DNA from: Ascaris suum
Taxonomy: Eukaryota; Nematoda; Chromadorea; Rhabditida; Ascarididae
NCBI GenBank assembly: GCA_013433145.1
Contig: CM024180.1
Location: 5,026,001 to 5,090,000 of the forward strand
Direction of reading: 5' to 3'
Length of the DNA: 64,000 bases
The notes under the pieces were generated by a model, which worked only from the letters and a program-made list of their open reading frames with translations, had not been told where the DNA came from and ran no database searches. The position numbers were made by a program, and so were the translations under genes. How positions within the stretch are numbered: position 1 is the first letter of the stretch; each line of letters begins with the position of its first letter. This document shows positions 14,101 to 23,966 of the stretch, in pieces.

Positions 14101-17100
14101 GGATTACTTGGTGAATATCGTTGTCGCACACCTCTAAATAATAAAAAACCTTGTATGGTTGCAAGAGAAATTTCATAAAAAGTACCGTGGAAATAAGTCT
14201 GTAATTGAAATGATTCAATGGAACGAAATGAACGATGAAACAAATAAACGACATAAGATTAACAGATCAAATAATAAAACAACGCACTTGACTGTGTATT
14301 TTCGGGAAGCATTTGAACACCAAGAAGACCCATCCTAAGCATAAAGACCAATGACCATTCCGGCTGAATGAAACCTTCATCCGATGCACCCGCACATGAC
14401 GACACCCTTAAACTATTCAAATAAAATAAACAGCAATGACCAATGAAAATTCTTTCTGCTCTTATTCGCCACTCAGAGCGATTTTCTCCGATTTCAACTG
14501 AGAGCAAAGGATCTGAAAATACAGGAGAAGTTAGAACTTAAATGTTACGACTTGTCAAATTAAAACTGTAATCAGCGATAAGTTTCCAGTCTCCTTTTCT
14601 CTTCTTTTCAAACTGGGATCACATTCTGTCAAAATTCATTGATATTTCCCGGCTTTTTTCCCAGTGTGCCTCCATACCTCGAATTCGGCTATGACTTGCA
14701 AACACCCCTTCTCCCAATCAAAGGTGAGGTAGCTTCAGAGAGGGCGATTGAGCCCTTTTACGTTATATATGCAAAATGCAGCAATAAATCTTGCAAAAAA
14801 ATACAAGCAACAAATAGCAATTGCTGTAAATTTTATTAGACTCCTATCGATTCAGTGATAAACAAACCTCTCTAAGAACGACGAGAATGACCAAAAGATT
14901 TGCCTGTAGAATTTGGACAAGAAAGGTAATGACCTTGTAAACAGCATGTACCCGAGAAAAAACAAAGAAGAAAATAAAAAAGTGACGCTAATTAACCGCG
15001 TTTAACTCTAAATACCATCCAGTGATATATTAATTTCCATTGGTGAACCGATATTTGTGCAGTGAGCAACGTGACGGTATTCTCAAAAATCAAATCTCGA
15101 TGAAAAAACAGCCCACCTAAATACAGTAGCTCTGCCTTACAATATTACTTTATCATAACTTTATACACCTACCAAGTAAGTCCCATAATGTCATACATGA
15201 ATAATAAGCGGTTTTTGAGGGGTATACAAAGAACGGTGACTGCGATCAACCAAGTGCTTCCATTAGATAAATGAACTTATGAACGGGGCTCCAGGAATCA
15301 CTATGCCCCCACATCATATGACTTCATTTGTTTCCACATAATCGAGAATCAACTTAGAACGTTATACATGAAAAAAAAAACGTAAAAAAAGAGGGATTGT
15401 AAGTTAATGGCATCACTTTACACAACAACTTTCCCAGTTGAAACTATAATCTATAACATGCAAACGTACTTGAGAACGTATAGGAAAAGTATCCCTCATT
15501 CCTTTAAAAACTGGTATCAAGCAGAACCCCTCTCCCCTACGAACAATACAGCGCTCCTCGATGAGTGGATAAAAGAATAACAAAAAGACCAACTTGCGGC
15601 ATTCATTTGAAGGTGAAGAATGACAACTGGTCTCCAACTTCTCTTCATCGGGATAAGCGGATTGCTGTCGGAAGAACGTTCCCGGTATCAATTCGTCCGC
15701 CTCCTCAAATAAAACATCGAATACATTAGGCTGCTCGCAAGGAACGTTACATATGAACGAAGCAAGTTTACCACATTTTATCATTTATCGACTGACCGTA
15801 ACGATTCTGATCGTAAAGCAGCACAATTGTGATCGTAGCGCACTCCGCACTGCGAAATGCTCTTATAAGTGTCGCTCTGATGCTATGCGCAGGTTATATA
15901 AGGACTGCTATTACCCACTCTATCATTATTGCTCCTTTGCGGTGGTCGTCGGTTGAAGGTGGAACCGTTGGTGTCCTCTAATAAAGGTTTAAAAAAAACA
16001 ATAACTTCATTCCCCTCCTGCATTCTCTTGCCCTCTCACCTCACTCATTTAAGAACAAATCATTTCTTATAGCGACACTCTCTTGACGTTTTATGAACGA
16101 TTATTTCCCTGATAAAATTAAAGAGGATAAATTTTGTTAATCAATAGAAATGATGGCAACTCGAATTCTATTCTGATGCGAACTGGACAATTTTCTTTAA
16201 GAAACAATCTCTCAGCAGACAATGCAACTCAGAAGTACATAGCTCCCTTCACGATCATGAGCTAACATCGATGGCAACAGCTCATGCTTCATCTGAAACC
16301 ATTTTTTCCTACTCGTTCAGCTAGGCATCAATCGAATTTTCTTCCGGAAGGAGAAGGGGGAAGCGGGGAGAGGGAGGTGGAAATAAAACGAATTCGTGAT
16401 GCCGTAGTAGCCGAAATATCTCCAAACAAGTATCTACGATGCACCTCATCAAACTTTGCTTTTGCCGCTCTACAATTCATAGTTCATTAGACGCTCCACC
16501 TGAGCAAATCAATCTTTTCAGTTCATGACCATCTAAATGAGTCCGAGGGTTCGAGCAAACAGATATCTCAAGCTTACCCTTCTGATTCGTCTCCTTTCAC
16601 GATTCCATCGCCTTAAATGTGGTCGCATACAATCACATAAATCACTCGTGAAAACCGCCAACTTCTCACCGACGAAATCAATTGTACGCTCAACGTTATC
16701 TGCATTCAGCAACACTCCTTGTATAAGCACCTCAAACAGTAATCTCGTTAATTGTGATAACGTTTGAGCTGTGTCGTTTTTATTTTCATCTTTGTATGGT
16801 GTACAATACCGTTCGTAAAAATGTCCACCTTCCCTTTGATTCCTTCGAAGTATCTCATGCAAATTGCCGCATTTGATCGGCAAACTCCTTCAAGCTCATT
16901 GTTAACAGGTGCACACTGCATATATTCAAATACCTTTTCTTAAATAGGGTAATAAATGCGTGGAACTCCGTACCCGATCGAAAACGAAATTACTACGGAT
17001 CTTTTTCAAAAGAAAATCACATCGCTACCACCAGAATCACTCGGGTTCGCATCTCATCGAACAGAATAAACATTGTGCTCCCCACTCTCACCCCCCCCCC

Positions 17101-20100
17101 CTCCTCTACCCTTATTCTCCTTTTCCTGTGTTCTCACTTAAATTGCTGCCCTTATAAACATACACCGTCTCTGAAGTGCTAAATATTATGACATGATGCT
17201 CACAACATTTTTGTTTCTAGATTTGTTTTCGATTTCTTCCCATATTCTTTCCCGTCCGTTCATCCAATGGGCAATATACTCGTCATTTCGCTTTATGACA
17301 TGTACATTATGTGTTCTGGTATGTCTGCGAATAAATTCAATTTAGTCTACTATACCAATAAAATGTAACCCCCACTGAGTTTTGAGGAAAATAGAGGACT
17401 TCTTTGGAAATATTTGCTCGAAGAAAAACAGAAAATAAACAGTCGGAAAGTGATAACCAAGTTTATATGGCAGAAAAAACTTAATAAACCTCGAACATTT
17501 CGATAAGAACAGTCAGAACCACAGCTAAACAAATCACTGGAAAAATCATATCTTTTAGAAATTCGCGATACGAAATATGCCTCACGCTCATAGAAACCTG
17601 TTTTTTTGCGATCAAGGGTCAAAAAAAAGAAATGCATAAAACTCTTGCAGACTGTTCCACCTAGTAGCCAACTGATTTCCGGTGGATTTGACCTTCCCCT
17701 CAAAGAATTTAACTAAATAATTTACTTAAGAATTAGCACCTCTGATTTTGAATAAAAATATTTCCATTGCTATTTATTTTTTATTCATTTTATGACTAAG
17801 AATACCCCTCACGAAAACTCTTATAATATTTTTGAATTTCTAGACAAATATTAAATAAACAAATACTAAATAAAGAAATATTTTTTATTTATTGAATTAG
17901 AACGCAATACAATTTTATGACTAAGAATACCCTTCACAATCAGCAAAATGAATAATATTGCAAAACTCCACTACATAAACTTAACAAAATACCTTAAACT
18001 ACTAGTTAAACTAAACAAATACCCATTTAAGCTACTTAAACGAAATAAAACACTTCAATTTCATTTACAACTTTCTTATATTATAATAATTTACAACAAC
18101 GAAAATAAAGTAAGGTTCAACAACAAATATTTGAGAGTAAATGAAAAGTATATCATTATAGAAGGGCTAAAAAATTAGAGAAAATTCCTCAATTTAGGAA
18201 AAAAAATTCGCAGAAAAATCTATTAAAAAAGCCTCCCAAATTTTGTTTGATAATAGAATTATGAACGGAATTAATTAAAGAACTGTTTAGTCACACTTGC
18301 ATATATTCGTCTAAATAAAATCGAAAATGGGAGTAACGTAAGTTCTATACAATCAGCACCAACGTTTGCTCAAATAAAAAAGCAAGCTCACCGGATCAGA
18401 ATCGAAGCAAATAAATGGGCTGTACACACAGATACTCACATATAGTTGCGCCAGAAATGGTCGTTTTGTACCCGGGAAATTGACCTGAAATTTAACAGTA
18501 CAGTACCCGCAAAGAGTCATCACGGTGGACCGTGCTCGAGCGCCAAATCAACTAGACCTTTGCCATTGCAGATCCGATTAGTGCAGCGCCATCAGATCAG
18601 CTGCAACTGAAAACGATGTAGGGACTTATTATTTCAGAAGAACAACGGGTCTCGGGCGGGGAGGAGGGAAGAAGACGGAAAGGTACGGGTTGGAGGGAAG
18701 AGGGGGGAGGGAGGGAGATGAACCAGAGGGGGGCACAAAGGACATCTCATGTGGAATGGAATCTCAATATTCTAACACCATCACTGACGAAGTGGGGATC
18801 TCAGACAAAATGACAAACGTTACTACTTACTTTATACATTCCAGTGAAGCGGACCAAAAGTACATCAAAAATATTCTGAATTTTCCAACGCTACCAATAG
18901 AAAAAATCAAAAAAATTCTCAAAATTTTCCATCTCCTTAAGAAATCTCACTGAGGGAAATTGCTAAATCGAAACGCGAAAAGGCAGCCGAATATGAAAAT
19001 GTTTTGTCACTGCCAAGCAAATAAGCAAATCGTTGCGGAATTTTCATAGATATTTCAACTGTAACTTCAATACATAGTCCACTGCTATCGCATCGAATAT
19101 ATAATGCTTAAAGCTTGGGTAGACTGCGATGTTTTTTCTTAGACCACTGTACCTCCAACTGATCGATTAAATGGTGGAGCTAAATAGTGACAAGTCAGCT
19201 CGATTTGCAGATGACCGCTAATGTATAATAATAAATTTTCCTGACAACTCTGAACTGGGAGAAATGAAAGAAATAGAAACTTGATCCAAATTAAGTGCTA
19301 AATATAAACTCCTGCTCCGATTACAGCAAAGAAGAGAAATGCCTCTCTGATTCCTTTTTGAAAAAAGAATTGCCTTCCGATTGCAGAGAACGGCTCAGGT
19401 TGCTAGTCCCTGAATATCACACGAGGTCGACAAACATATGATGAAGATATGAGAAGGGTGCATTCACAAAGTCGATAAAATGAACAATGATAAAGCATTA
19501 CCGATCTGGTGACGCCAATCAGACATCTCCGTAGACACTCCATCAGCTTGACGTGTAGAACACATCCTGAGGTCTCGTCCTGAAAAAAAAGCTCTTATAG
19601 TCAATAATACTCAATACTCAATAAATTCCTTGGGATAACAACATAACTGCGTACATCAGTGGCTAGCTAAAATCCCTCTATCCTCATGCCGAACACTGAA
19701 CTATTCTTCTCCCATCCTCTCCTTTTCCCCTGCTGCATACTTCATTCCCAATTAGTCATAAAATTAAGAATTCTCCTACAGCGTGAGATGAATTAAAAGT
19801 GCAAGACCTTCTTCAAGCTGCAGACAGTGATCGATGCAACGCGAATTTATAGCGATAAGCATCAACTATAAGTCGACTGAGGCAAGGAAGGTGAAGAATG
19901 GGAGCAGGGAGGAGCCAGAGGAATGCGATGGAGAAGGTACGGCGGGAGAAGAAATTATGATTTTAACGCCATCGCTTACCTATGATATTGACAAAATTTT
20001 ATCGACAAACGACAGATAAATAGTGAAACAGCGCGATTTAACAAGACTGCAAATGGTACAAACAAGCTCCACTGATTGCAAACATTTTCCCAACACGACG

Positions 20101-22053
20101 GGAATAGGAATATTGTCCCACGGGTCAGATTTTTTGAGGAGTCTTTACAGTGTTGGGCGCTTTTGGTTAAAGAAACAGTTGCGTGACACCCGAAGCACGG
20201 ATGCATCATGCAGACTAAACCAACCCAGACACCTCATACTCAAATCGTCTCTTCCTTGTTAGTGCATCAGATGAGGTTATGCACCTTCCTCCCTCCTTCT
20301 GTCTAGACATGATCCCACCGCAGAGAATCACTGACCAAGTTTTCTGCAGAAATAAAGAACTCATAAACATTGAAGACATCCGGGAAAAAGTTGAAAAAAA
20401 GGCGAAATACCGCAACGACAGTTGACGGGCTCAGGTCGAGTACGAAAACGAGTCGATAAAGCTTCGATAAATATGTCACCACTGTATCGGAGCACACTTT
20501 GAATTGCTCCCCAACTCTTACTTCTTCACCGTCCTTCGCGACCACTCCCACAATCTCGATCTCACGTCCATAATCATCCTGAAATATGCATTTCTTAAAT
20601 CTGCAATCAAACTTTAAACTCATAGTGATTTTGAATAGAAGCCCGGGGGTCGTATGCAGTTTTCACTCCGAAGTGAACCGTTTGAATGAAGAAGCTTCAA
20701 CGACAGTAGAAGAAATAATGAGTATGAGCTATTTTTTTGCTTCTAATAGAGTTTATGAAGCACTGAAATTCTTTAGAAACTCGTCATAGAAATTGAATAA
20801 ATTACAGATTTAATGAGCTAATAATGCTGTTTAAGTCTGCCCAGCGAACGAATTATTGATGTCGGCAGGCAATGATGTTTACCTCTCTAAAGAGATGCTT
20901 TGCAGTAACTCAAAATGTGAAACGGCGGGGCTTATATACAGACAGGGTTATTCTAGGCTGCAAAGTAAATAAGACAATTTGCACAAAATTCAAAAAAAAC
21001 CTGAGTGTAACCTTACGCAGATATTTCCTTCTCATCTCTTAATAAAGGCTCTGAAACTTCTGGCTGGGATTAGCATCGTCAATTTAAAAGAAAAAAAGAT
21101 TCAAAGAGATTTAAAGTTTCCACCTCCGAGGTGGGTAATTAAAAGTTCCAGTCGCATTAGTTTTACAAAAGATCTCAAATACCCGACCGACATGCTTTGA
21201 CCTTTGAAGGGACTCCAGACTGGGTGCACTACAAAAAACCAAACCTCTCGAGTCAATGAATACAAAGACTCCTCGGATTGAGATCGTAACAAAAAGCTGA
21301 CTAGGACATTCACCTTCGCCGCCTCTTTAACAAAGAGTGCCCTGGGGATGGAAGGGGTGAGAGGGGGAGACGTGAGATCGGAATCGGGGAGAGCAGAGTG
21401 GTGATGATTAGCGTACAATGATATTGCGATTACGAAAACTTTCCTTCTTTCTATCTACAGGAAACATATGAAAGTATAAATGATAACAAGAATTGCAACT
21501 GTAATCGATTCAGCATCAAATAAGAAGCCAATGAAAGAAATAAATGATGGAAGATATTCTTCTACGCTCGAAAAACACGTGAAATAGAATAAAATTGCAA
21601 TTAGAATTAAATGGCCAATTCCATTTTCTGAGTTATTAATTAAAATAACGAATAAAGAAGAGTAACAACGAAAGCGAATATTTTTTCGCAAATGAAAACA
21701 TCAACGGAATTAAATGGATGCTTAAAAAGTGGAAATTTTTCTTGAAAAGGGATGTTTGTGGAAAAGTTCGCTCCCTAACCGGGACACATCTTTTGCCATC
21801 AAAAGAACTGCAGATATATGCACTACTTCTTTTTTATTTAAAGTAACACTGTGAGATATCTTATATAGGAAAGGATTTAACTAACATTTGCCGGCGATTC
21901 TTCAACAGCGACGCATTTATTGAGATGATCGAAGAGCCACAAAGCACGGATGTTCCTCGACACACGATGATTCCTGTGCATGAATAGCACCACCTCCCGA
22001 GCTTCTCGAACTGGCTCCACATCCTCACTACTGACGCCGTTTAGAGGTGCCAT
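1848..22053 (-). CDS. szt2: SZT2 homologue, KICSTOR scaffold (5' part, 22 exons, 3' end outside window)
   Basis: SZT2 is the scaffold of KICSTOR (with KPTN, ITFG2 and KICS2), which holds GATOR1 at the lysosome and lets it inhibit mTORC1 when nutrients are low. Joined exons give about 970 residues in the same order as the N-terminal third of human SZT2. Landmarks are HRVSRNIRALWLFDHL (residues 28-43), VFVLDLSPST (101-110), VLIQGVLL (170-177), IIVITDAV with LTQLRS (from 334), FLAMATFGTYLPDC (390s), VRMREGYTVKEI (470s), WPLGIR, FYIIR..EAPC, ILVRYKKIPL, RLSEGFHIAYGANG and LITELWTEPP. Each has a near-identical family counterpart. Exons are 22053-21886, 20578-20411, 19579-19502, 18484-18392, 16730-16578, 15730-15470, 14363-14288, 13456-13350, 13184-13062, 12651-12559, 11996-11953, 11511-11287, 10681-10549, 10194-10159, 9051-9029, 6843-6634, 6020-5903, 5214-5095, 4821-4658, 2809-2635, 2494-2306 and 2010-1848. 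Phases agree at all but one or two junctions. The identification is firm; individual ends noted as tentative are not. Confidence 0.93.
2306..2494 (-). CDS. szt2: szt2 exon 21 (acceptor tentative)
   Basis: It has 62 codons. RLSEGFHIAYGANGVVNLV and VVEQYIIFPPSR match human RLSEGFHFACSGEGIINMV and CVVQYILFPPHS. Donor GTGGGT gives phase 2, matching the next exon. The right edge (TTTGAG) is weak. Confidence 0.9.
2635..2809 (-). CDS. szt2: szt2 exon 20 (both ends tentative)
   Basis: It is an open segment with FGFYWIFLTEEG, then MSDVLSIAK, placed where human has HQRWLWSVPSG and AQLLSILTEV. ATATAG at 2810 gives the phase required by exon 19, although CTTCAG at 2802 is a better acceptor. Donors at 2634 or 2647 are possible, and neither gives a perfect junction with exon 21. 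Confidence 0.6.
4473..4545 (+). other. tRNA-like relic in szt2 intron
   Basis: TTAGTAATTCAGATGGTAA (A box) and AGTTCAAACC (B box) are spaced as in a tRNA. A possible anticodon arm CTGA/TTAG encloses a seven-base loop. The T stem is broken. Confidence 0.35.
4658..4821 (-). CDS. szt2: szt2 exon 19
   Basis: It has 54 codons plus two bases and acceptor TATCAG. RAVILLDRPMERILVRYKKI matches human CLVVLHKPLDKLLIRYEKL, and NSIAKYLCC matches ASLSRYLYH. Donor GTTCGT at 4657 is preferred; GTATCT slightly upstream is an alternative in the same phase. Confidence 0.88.
5095..5214 (-). CDS. szt2: szt2 exon 18
   Basis: It has 40 codons, acceptor CTGTTTCAG, donor GTAAAT, phase 0/0. IVSDIKDAIISLE matches human IVSGLREEILRLR; the remainder is a variable linker. 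Confidence 0.88.
5903..6020 (-). CDS. szt2: szt2 exon 17
   Basis: It has 39 codons, acceptor GATTTTAG, donor GTCACC, phase 2 in and 0 out. PPIFFYIIRTSMEAPCIALK matches human PPCSFYMIRIISKAPCMVLR. Confidence 0.92.
6634..6843 (-). CDS. szt2: szt2 exon 16
   Basis: It has 69 codons, acceptor TTTTTGTAG, donor GTACGT, phase 2/2. QKWVHTHTIRMIL and LVRGQSYIKLVM match human QRWLHMHRLVLIL and LVEGYSYVKLL. Confidence 0.93.
9029..9051 (-). CDS. szt2: szt2 exon 15, 23-nt microexon
   Basis: It has acceptor CTATTTCAG and donor GTGGGA, phase 0 in and 2 out. It encodes SINAALI plus two bases of a Trp codon. Joined to exon 16 it yields WQKWVHTHTIRMIL, matching human SWQRWLHMHRLVLIL. The split Trp and perfect phase support it despite its size. 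The following intron is 2.2 kb. Confidence 0.8.
10159..10194 (-). CDS. szt2: szt2 exon 14 (tentative, 36 nt)
   Basis: It has 12 codons (QHEKEQVGKCAK), acceptor GTATAG, donor GTATGG, phase 0/0. It fits in phase between exon 13 and the microexon. About 70 residues found here in human SZT2 are not accounted for, so another exon between 10.2 and 9.1 kb may be missing. Confidence 0.45.
10549..10681 (-). CDS. szt2: szt2 exon 13
   Basis: It has 44 codons, acceptor CTTTTCAG, phase 2 in and 0 out. VKVSLVFEAPYNVMKDLV then DAFRNAI matches human VTRVEVTMEGGYDILHDV and IRRFWNTL. The open frame is short and has no internal Met near its start, so it is easily missed. Confidence 0.85.
11032..11107. repeat. 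(TA)n microsatellite in szt2 intron 12
   Basis: About 38 uninterrupted TA dinucleotides lie between szt2 exons 12 and 13. Confidence 0.98.
11287..11511 (-). CDS. szt2: szt2 exon 12
   Basis: It has 74 codons plus partial codons, acceptor TTTTCAG, donor GTGTGG, phase 2/2. It contains IVRRKH, YVRMREGYTVKEIRF and LRLPWKPLVFIEYKITASWP, matching human ALRRKKH, VSVRLREGYSVREV and LLWKHNMRIEYVAMAPWP. Confidence 0.94.
11953..11996 (-). CDS. szt2: szt2 exon 11 (tentative small exon)
   Basis: It is a 44-nt segment with acceptor GTGCAG and donor GTGATC, phase 0 in and 2 out. It is proposed because exon 12 needs phase 2 on entry and no donor in exon 10 supplies it. Including it makes the spacing between FHRAL and RRKH close to that in human SZT2. 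Confidence 0.45.
12559..12651 (-). CDS. szt2: szt2 exon 10 (donor tentative)
   Basis: The acceptor TTGCAG is clear, and VSPPAMNAFHRALLCWSF matches human LTVYHRAFLLYSF. The donor is less certain. GTCAAG at 12558 gives phase 0 and joins the tentative next exon, but the reading frame stays open further left. Confidence 0.75.
13062..13184 (-). CDS. szt2: szt2 exon 9
   Basis: It has 41 codons, acceptor CTTTCAG, donor GTGAGT, phase 0/0. ELFHFLAMATFGTYLPDC matches human ELMKFIAMATFGSYLSTC. Confidence 0.94.
13350..13456 (-). CDS. szt2: szt2 exon 8
   Basis: It has acceptor TGTTTAG, donor GTAAAT, and is 107 bp. It reads IIVITDAVCGMPDVNALQQL, LTQLRSFTVSCSFIQ, almost the human IIVITDGVTSVPDV ... LLNQLRSGTVACSFVQ block. 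It is one of the most conserved stretches and anchors the gene call. Confidence 0.95.
14288..14363 (-). CDS. szt2: szt2 exon 7
   Basis: It has 25 codons plus one base (PEWSLVFMLRMGLLGVQMLP...), acceptor TTTCATTCAG, donor GTGCGT, phase 1. It matches human LGLVSMIRQGILALQLLP. Confidence 0.92.
15470..15730 (-). CDS. szt2: szt2 exon 6 (divergent insert)
   Basis: It is an 87-codon open segment, acceptor GAGCAG, donor GTACGT, phase 0/0, and it fits between its neighbours. It has no clear counterpart in human SZT2, where only about 36 residues separate the flanking blocks. Acidic and Ser-rich stretches suggest a disordered loop. Part of it could be intronic. Confidence 0.55.
16578..16730 (-). CDS. 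szt2: szt2 exon 5
   Basis: It has 51 codons starting VLIQGVLLNADNVER, matching human VLVQGCLLDPSQRE. The acceptor is an atypical TTTGAG, chosen because it alone restores both phase and alignment. The donor is GTAAGC, phase 0. The last third is Arg-rich (RRWNRERRRIRR). Confidence 0.85.
17788..17937. repeat. Pair of 25-bp direct repeats, 125 bp apart, in AT-rich intron
   Basis: TTTTATGACTAAGAATACCC and five more bases occur at 17788-17812 and 17913-17937, with one mismatch. The 17.7-18.3 kb block around them is exceptionally AT-rich and may be an old insertion. Confidence 0.9.
18392..18484 (-). CDS. szt2: szt2 exon 4
   Basis: It has 31 codons, acceptor ATTTCAG, phase 0/0. Reading through an internal GTGAGT to the donor GTGAGC gives LYVSICVYSPFICFDSDP, which aligns with human IYVTIQAYSSIIGLQSH. 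The internal GTGAGT (18439) could act as an alternative donor that drops 16 residues. Confidence 0.85.
18647..18733. repeat. G-rich polypurine stretch with G-quadruplex potential (szt2 intron 3)
   Basis: At least four runs of three or more G occur within short spacing (GGGTTGGAGGGAAGAGGGGG and onwards). They lie on the strand opposite to szt2 coding. Confidence 0.6.
19502..19579 (-). CDS. szt2: szt2 exon 3
   Basis: It has 26 codons (DETSGCVLHVKLMECLRRCL...), acceptor TTTTTCAG, donor GTAATG, and phase 0/0. It continues the family block that in human reads [20 protein letters not shown]. Confidence 0.9.
20411..20578 (-). CDS. szt2: szt2 exon 2
   Basis: It has 56 codons, acceptor ATTTCAG, donor GTATTT, and phase 0 at both ends. 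It contains YRLVFVLDLSPSTVVA, the counterpart of the YRFVIELDLSPST block in human SZT2. Confidence 0.93.
21886..22053 (-). CDS. szt2: szt2 exon 1 (start codon)
   Basis: This exon carries 56 codons, starting at ATG 22053 (MAPLNGVSSEDVEPVREARE) and ending in phase 0 at donor GTTAGT. The segment VVLFMHRNHRVSRNIR matches the conserved start of the family, where human reads VFLLMKKDYRISRNVR, so this ATG is at the right place. A TTTTAG acceptor lies 23 nt upstream. Confidence 0.92.
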
Positions 22054-22067
22054 TATCTATCTAGCAT
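22053..22067 (-). promoter_or_regulatory. Upstream mini-ORF overlapping the szt2 start (TAATG)
   Basis: An upstream ATG at 22067 opens a four-codon frame (Met-Leu-Asp-Arg) whose TAA stop shares its last A with the szt2 ATG. Such overlaps are known to allow or limit re-initiation after an upstream ORF. It would be used only if the mature 5' end lies upstream of 22067, which the acceptor at 22077 predicts. Confidence 0.6.
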
Positions 22068-22076
22068 GACAACGCC

Positions 22077-22078
22077 CT
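22077..22078 (-). promoter_or_regulatory. Candidate 5' acceptor (trans- or cis-splice) before szt2
   Basis: The minus-strand sequence TTTATTTTAG ends at 22077, leaving 23 nt before the start codon. Nematode mRNAs often receive a spliced leader at such a site close to the ATG. A non-coding first exon further upstream would look the same. Confidence 0.5.
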
Positions 22079-23466
22079 AAAATAAACTTGATTCGCATCA
22101 CTGAACTAATGGCAAGAAGAAATTATATACCAATTTAAAAAAACTTAATGAAAACAATTAAAAAGACATGAGATTGGCGATAATATAGTAACTGAGATCA
22201 ATTAAACGACGCTTCAAAGATGATAAAATTACCGAAGCAATGATATTGTGGTATTAAAATTGATGAACAAATGAACTCGGCTTGGAATGTGTGCATGGGA
22301 CGTGCTACCCTCACCCCCCCCCCTTCTCTATTAAACCATACTCCCCCTTCCCTCTTCAACCCTTATCCCCCCCTTTCCAACCCTACCCCCCCCCTCCCTC
22401 TTCAACCCGAGATCATATTTCTGGAAGTTATATTTTTCCCTCTCTCGCTGCACAACAACATAAGAATACAGAGTGATATGCTTGATACCACATCACTTTG
22501 AATTTGATTCACACATGACATCAAATTGATTAGGAAATGAAAGAAATGCAATCGCGCTTCTCTAACATATCAATAGATGGTGTAATGTTTATTGATATAA
22601 TCACTGAAAGAACGTTAAATAAACGCCACCCGACAAAAGCGCCAAATCTTTTTTAAGCTAAAGTTGAACAAAAACGGGGTGAAATAATCTTTTTCGTGTT
22701 ACAGCAGGGGATGGTATTTTCAGTAAAATTGAAAAAAAAAAATAGAACGTATAAAACATGAAGAAATGTTGGCATTGATATTCGAGCGGTAATGGGAGTA
22801 GATGGAGAAGGGAGAGGGGCAGCGAAGTGTGCCTGGGCCTTGAATGATGCAGATGGAAGATTCCGAGGCTAGAATAGTTGAGAATTTTCAAAAAAAAAAC
22901 CTGACACTTGGAGTGTTTCCCTTTTTCTGATCTCTTACTTCACCCCCCCCCCTCCCTCCCCTCCCCCCACGGCATTTTCCTCAGCCCTATGCTGCAGCAT
23001 GCTGCAATGGCTATCAGCCGATCGCTAAAACTGGTCCCCTCTCATCCACCTTCAGCAAATACACAAAATTTAACAACGAAGTCATATTTCCATCAGCAAC
23101 ATTACAATAGATGCAGTGACGTTCCGGAGCGTACAAAAGGGGATGAGGCGTGAAAAAAGAACGGGGATGGGGAAGGTAAACGAGGATTCGAGAGAACTAA
23201 ACACATCAAAGAAAGATAATGAATCGTGCAAATTGCGAGCGAAAACATTGTCCATTTACAAACAACTTTTCAGTGAGAATTCCTTTTTCAACCGATGAAG
23301 AGATGGAGCCTACCTCTAATTACAAAATGAGGTGTAGGCTGAACCTGACTCCGGTCAACAGACCGACTCCGCTTAATCAGGGACAACAGACCGACCCGGA
23401 CTCTGCAGGAAGCAACTGGAAAGCGAATTAAACTGACTCGAACCAGAACAGTTCAAAACAAACTAC
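22079..23466. repeat. szt2 upstream region with C-rich tracts
   Basis: I see no coding exon here. The plus strand carries three C tracts of 9 to 10 bases (22314, 22386, 22943) embedded in CCCTCC-type pyrimidine runs. Short duplicated bits around 23355-23400 (CAACAGACCGAC twice) are also present. Promoter elements cannot be named from sequence alone. Confidence 0.4.
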
Positions 23467-23571
23467 ATAGTTCATAGATTGTTTTGAAGGCGCCAATTCA
23501 AATAAGCACAAAATTCTATCGATCCCTTTTCCAGCCGAACACGTCGCTATGGCTGATGCCTTGACTGGAAG
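23467..23571 (-). CDS. Unplaced candidate exon
   Basis: It is a 35-codon open segment with acceptor GTTGTCTCAG and donor GTAGTT, phase 0/0, and higher GC than its surroundings. It reads LPVKASAIATCSAGKGIDRI and onwards. I do not recognise it. It might be a late exon of the 27-33 kb gene or chance. Confidence 0.25.
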
Positions 23572-23966
23572 CTGAGACAACGGCAAACGGATCTCAAAGT
23601 GTGGGAGGCAGTCAGTGATAGGGGGAATGGGATGGATGATCATAGAGTTTGTTACAATTTTGCATTGTAATATACGGAACAAATTTACGTATAGGACAGC
23701 CAGCTGTCAAGAGAATATCTCTAGTACAGCGACGAGAGAGGGACTACTCGATGGTGGTGCTGAACGTTTCAAATATAAGAACACATTCTCTACTTTCTTG
23801 TAGAAGGAACACGCATTCGCATCACTTGAAATTTTCTCTCCTATGCGATGACGCGCACTTTGATTATGAAGAGCGGTACGTACCATGTTGTTGCTTCATC
23901 TTTTGCACTTTCATTTGTTCACTCTCGCATAAAGGCTTTATTACTATTTCGTCGTTAGCACACTTC

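Noticed and set aside
17350..17703. 117-codon minus-strand frame in szt2 intron 4
   Set aside because: The joined exons 4 and 5 already align without a gap to the family, and this frame has no similarity.
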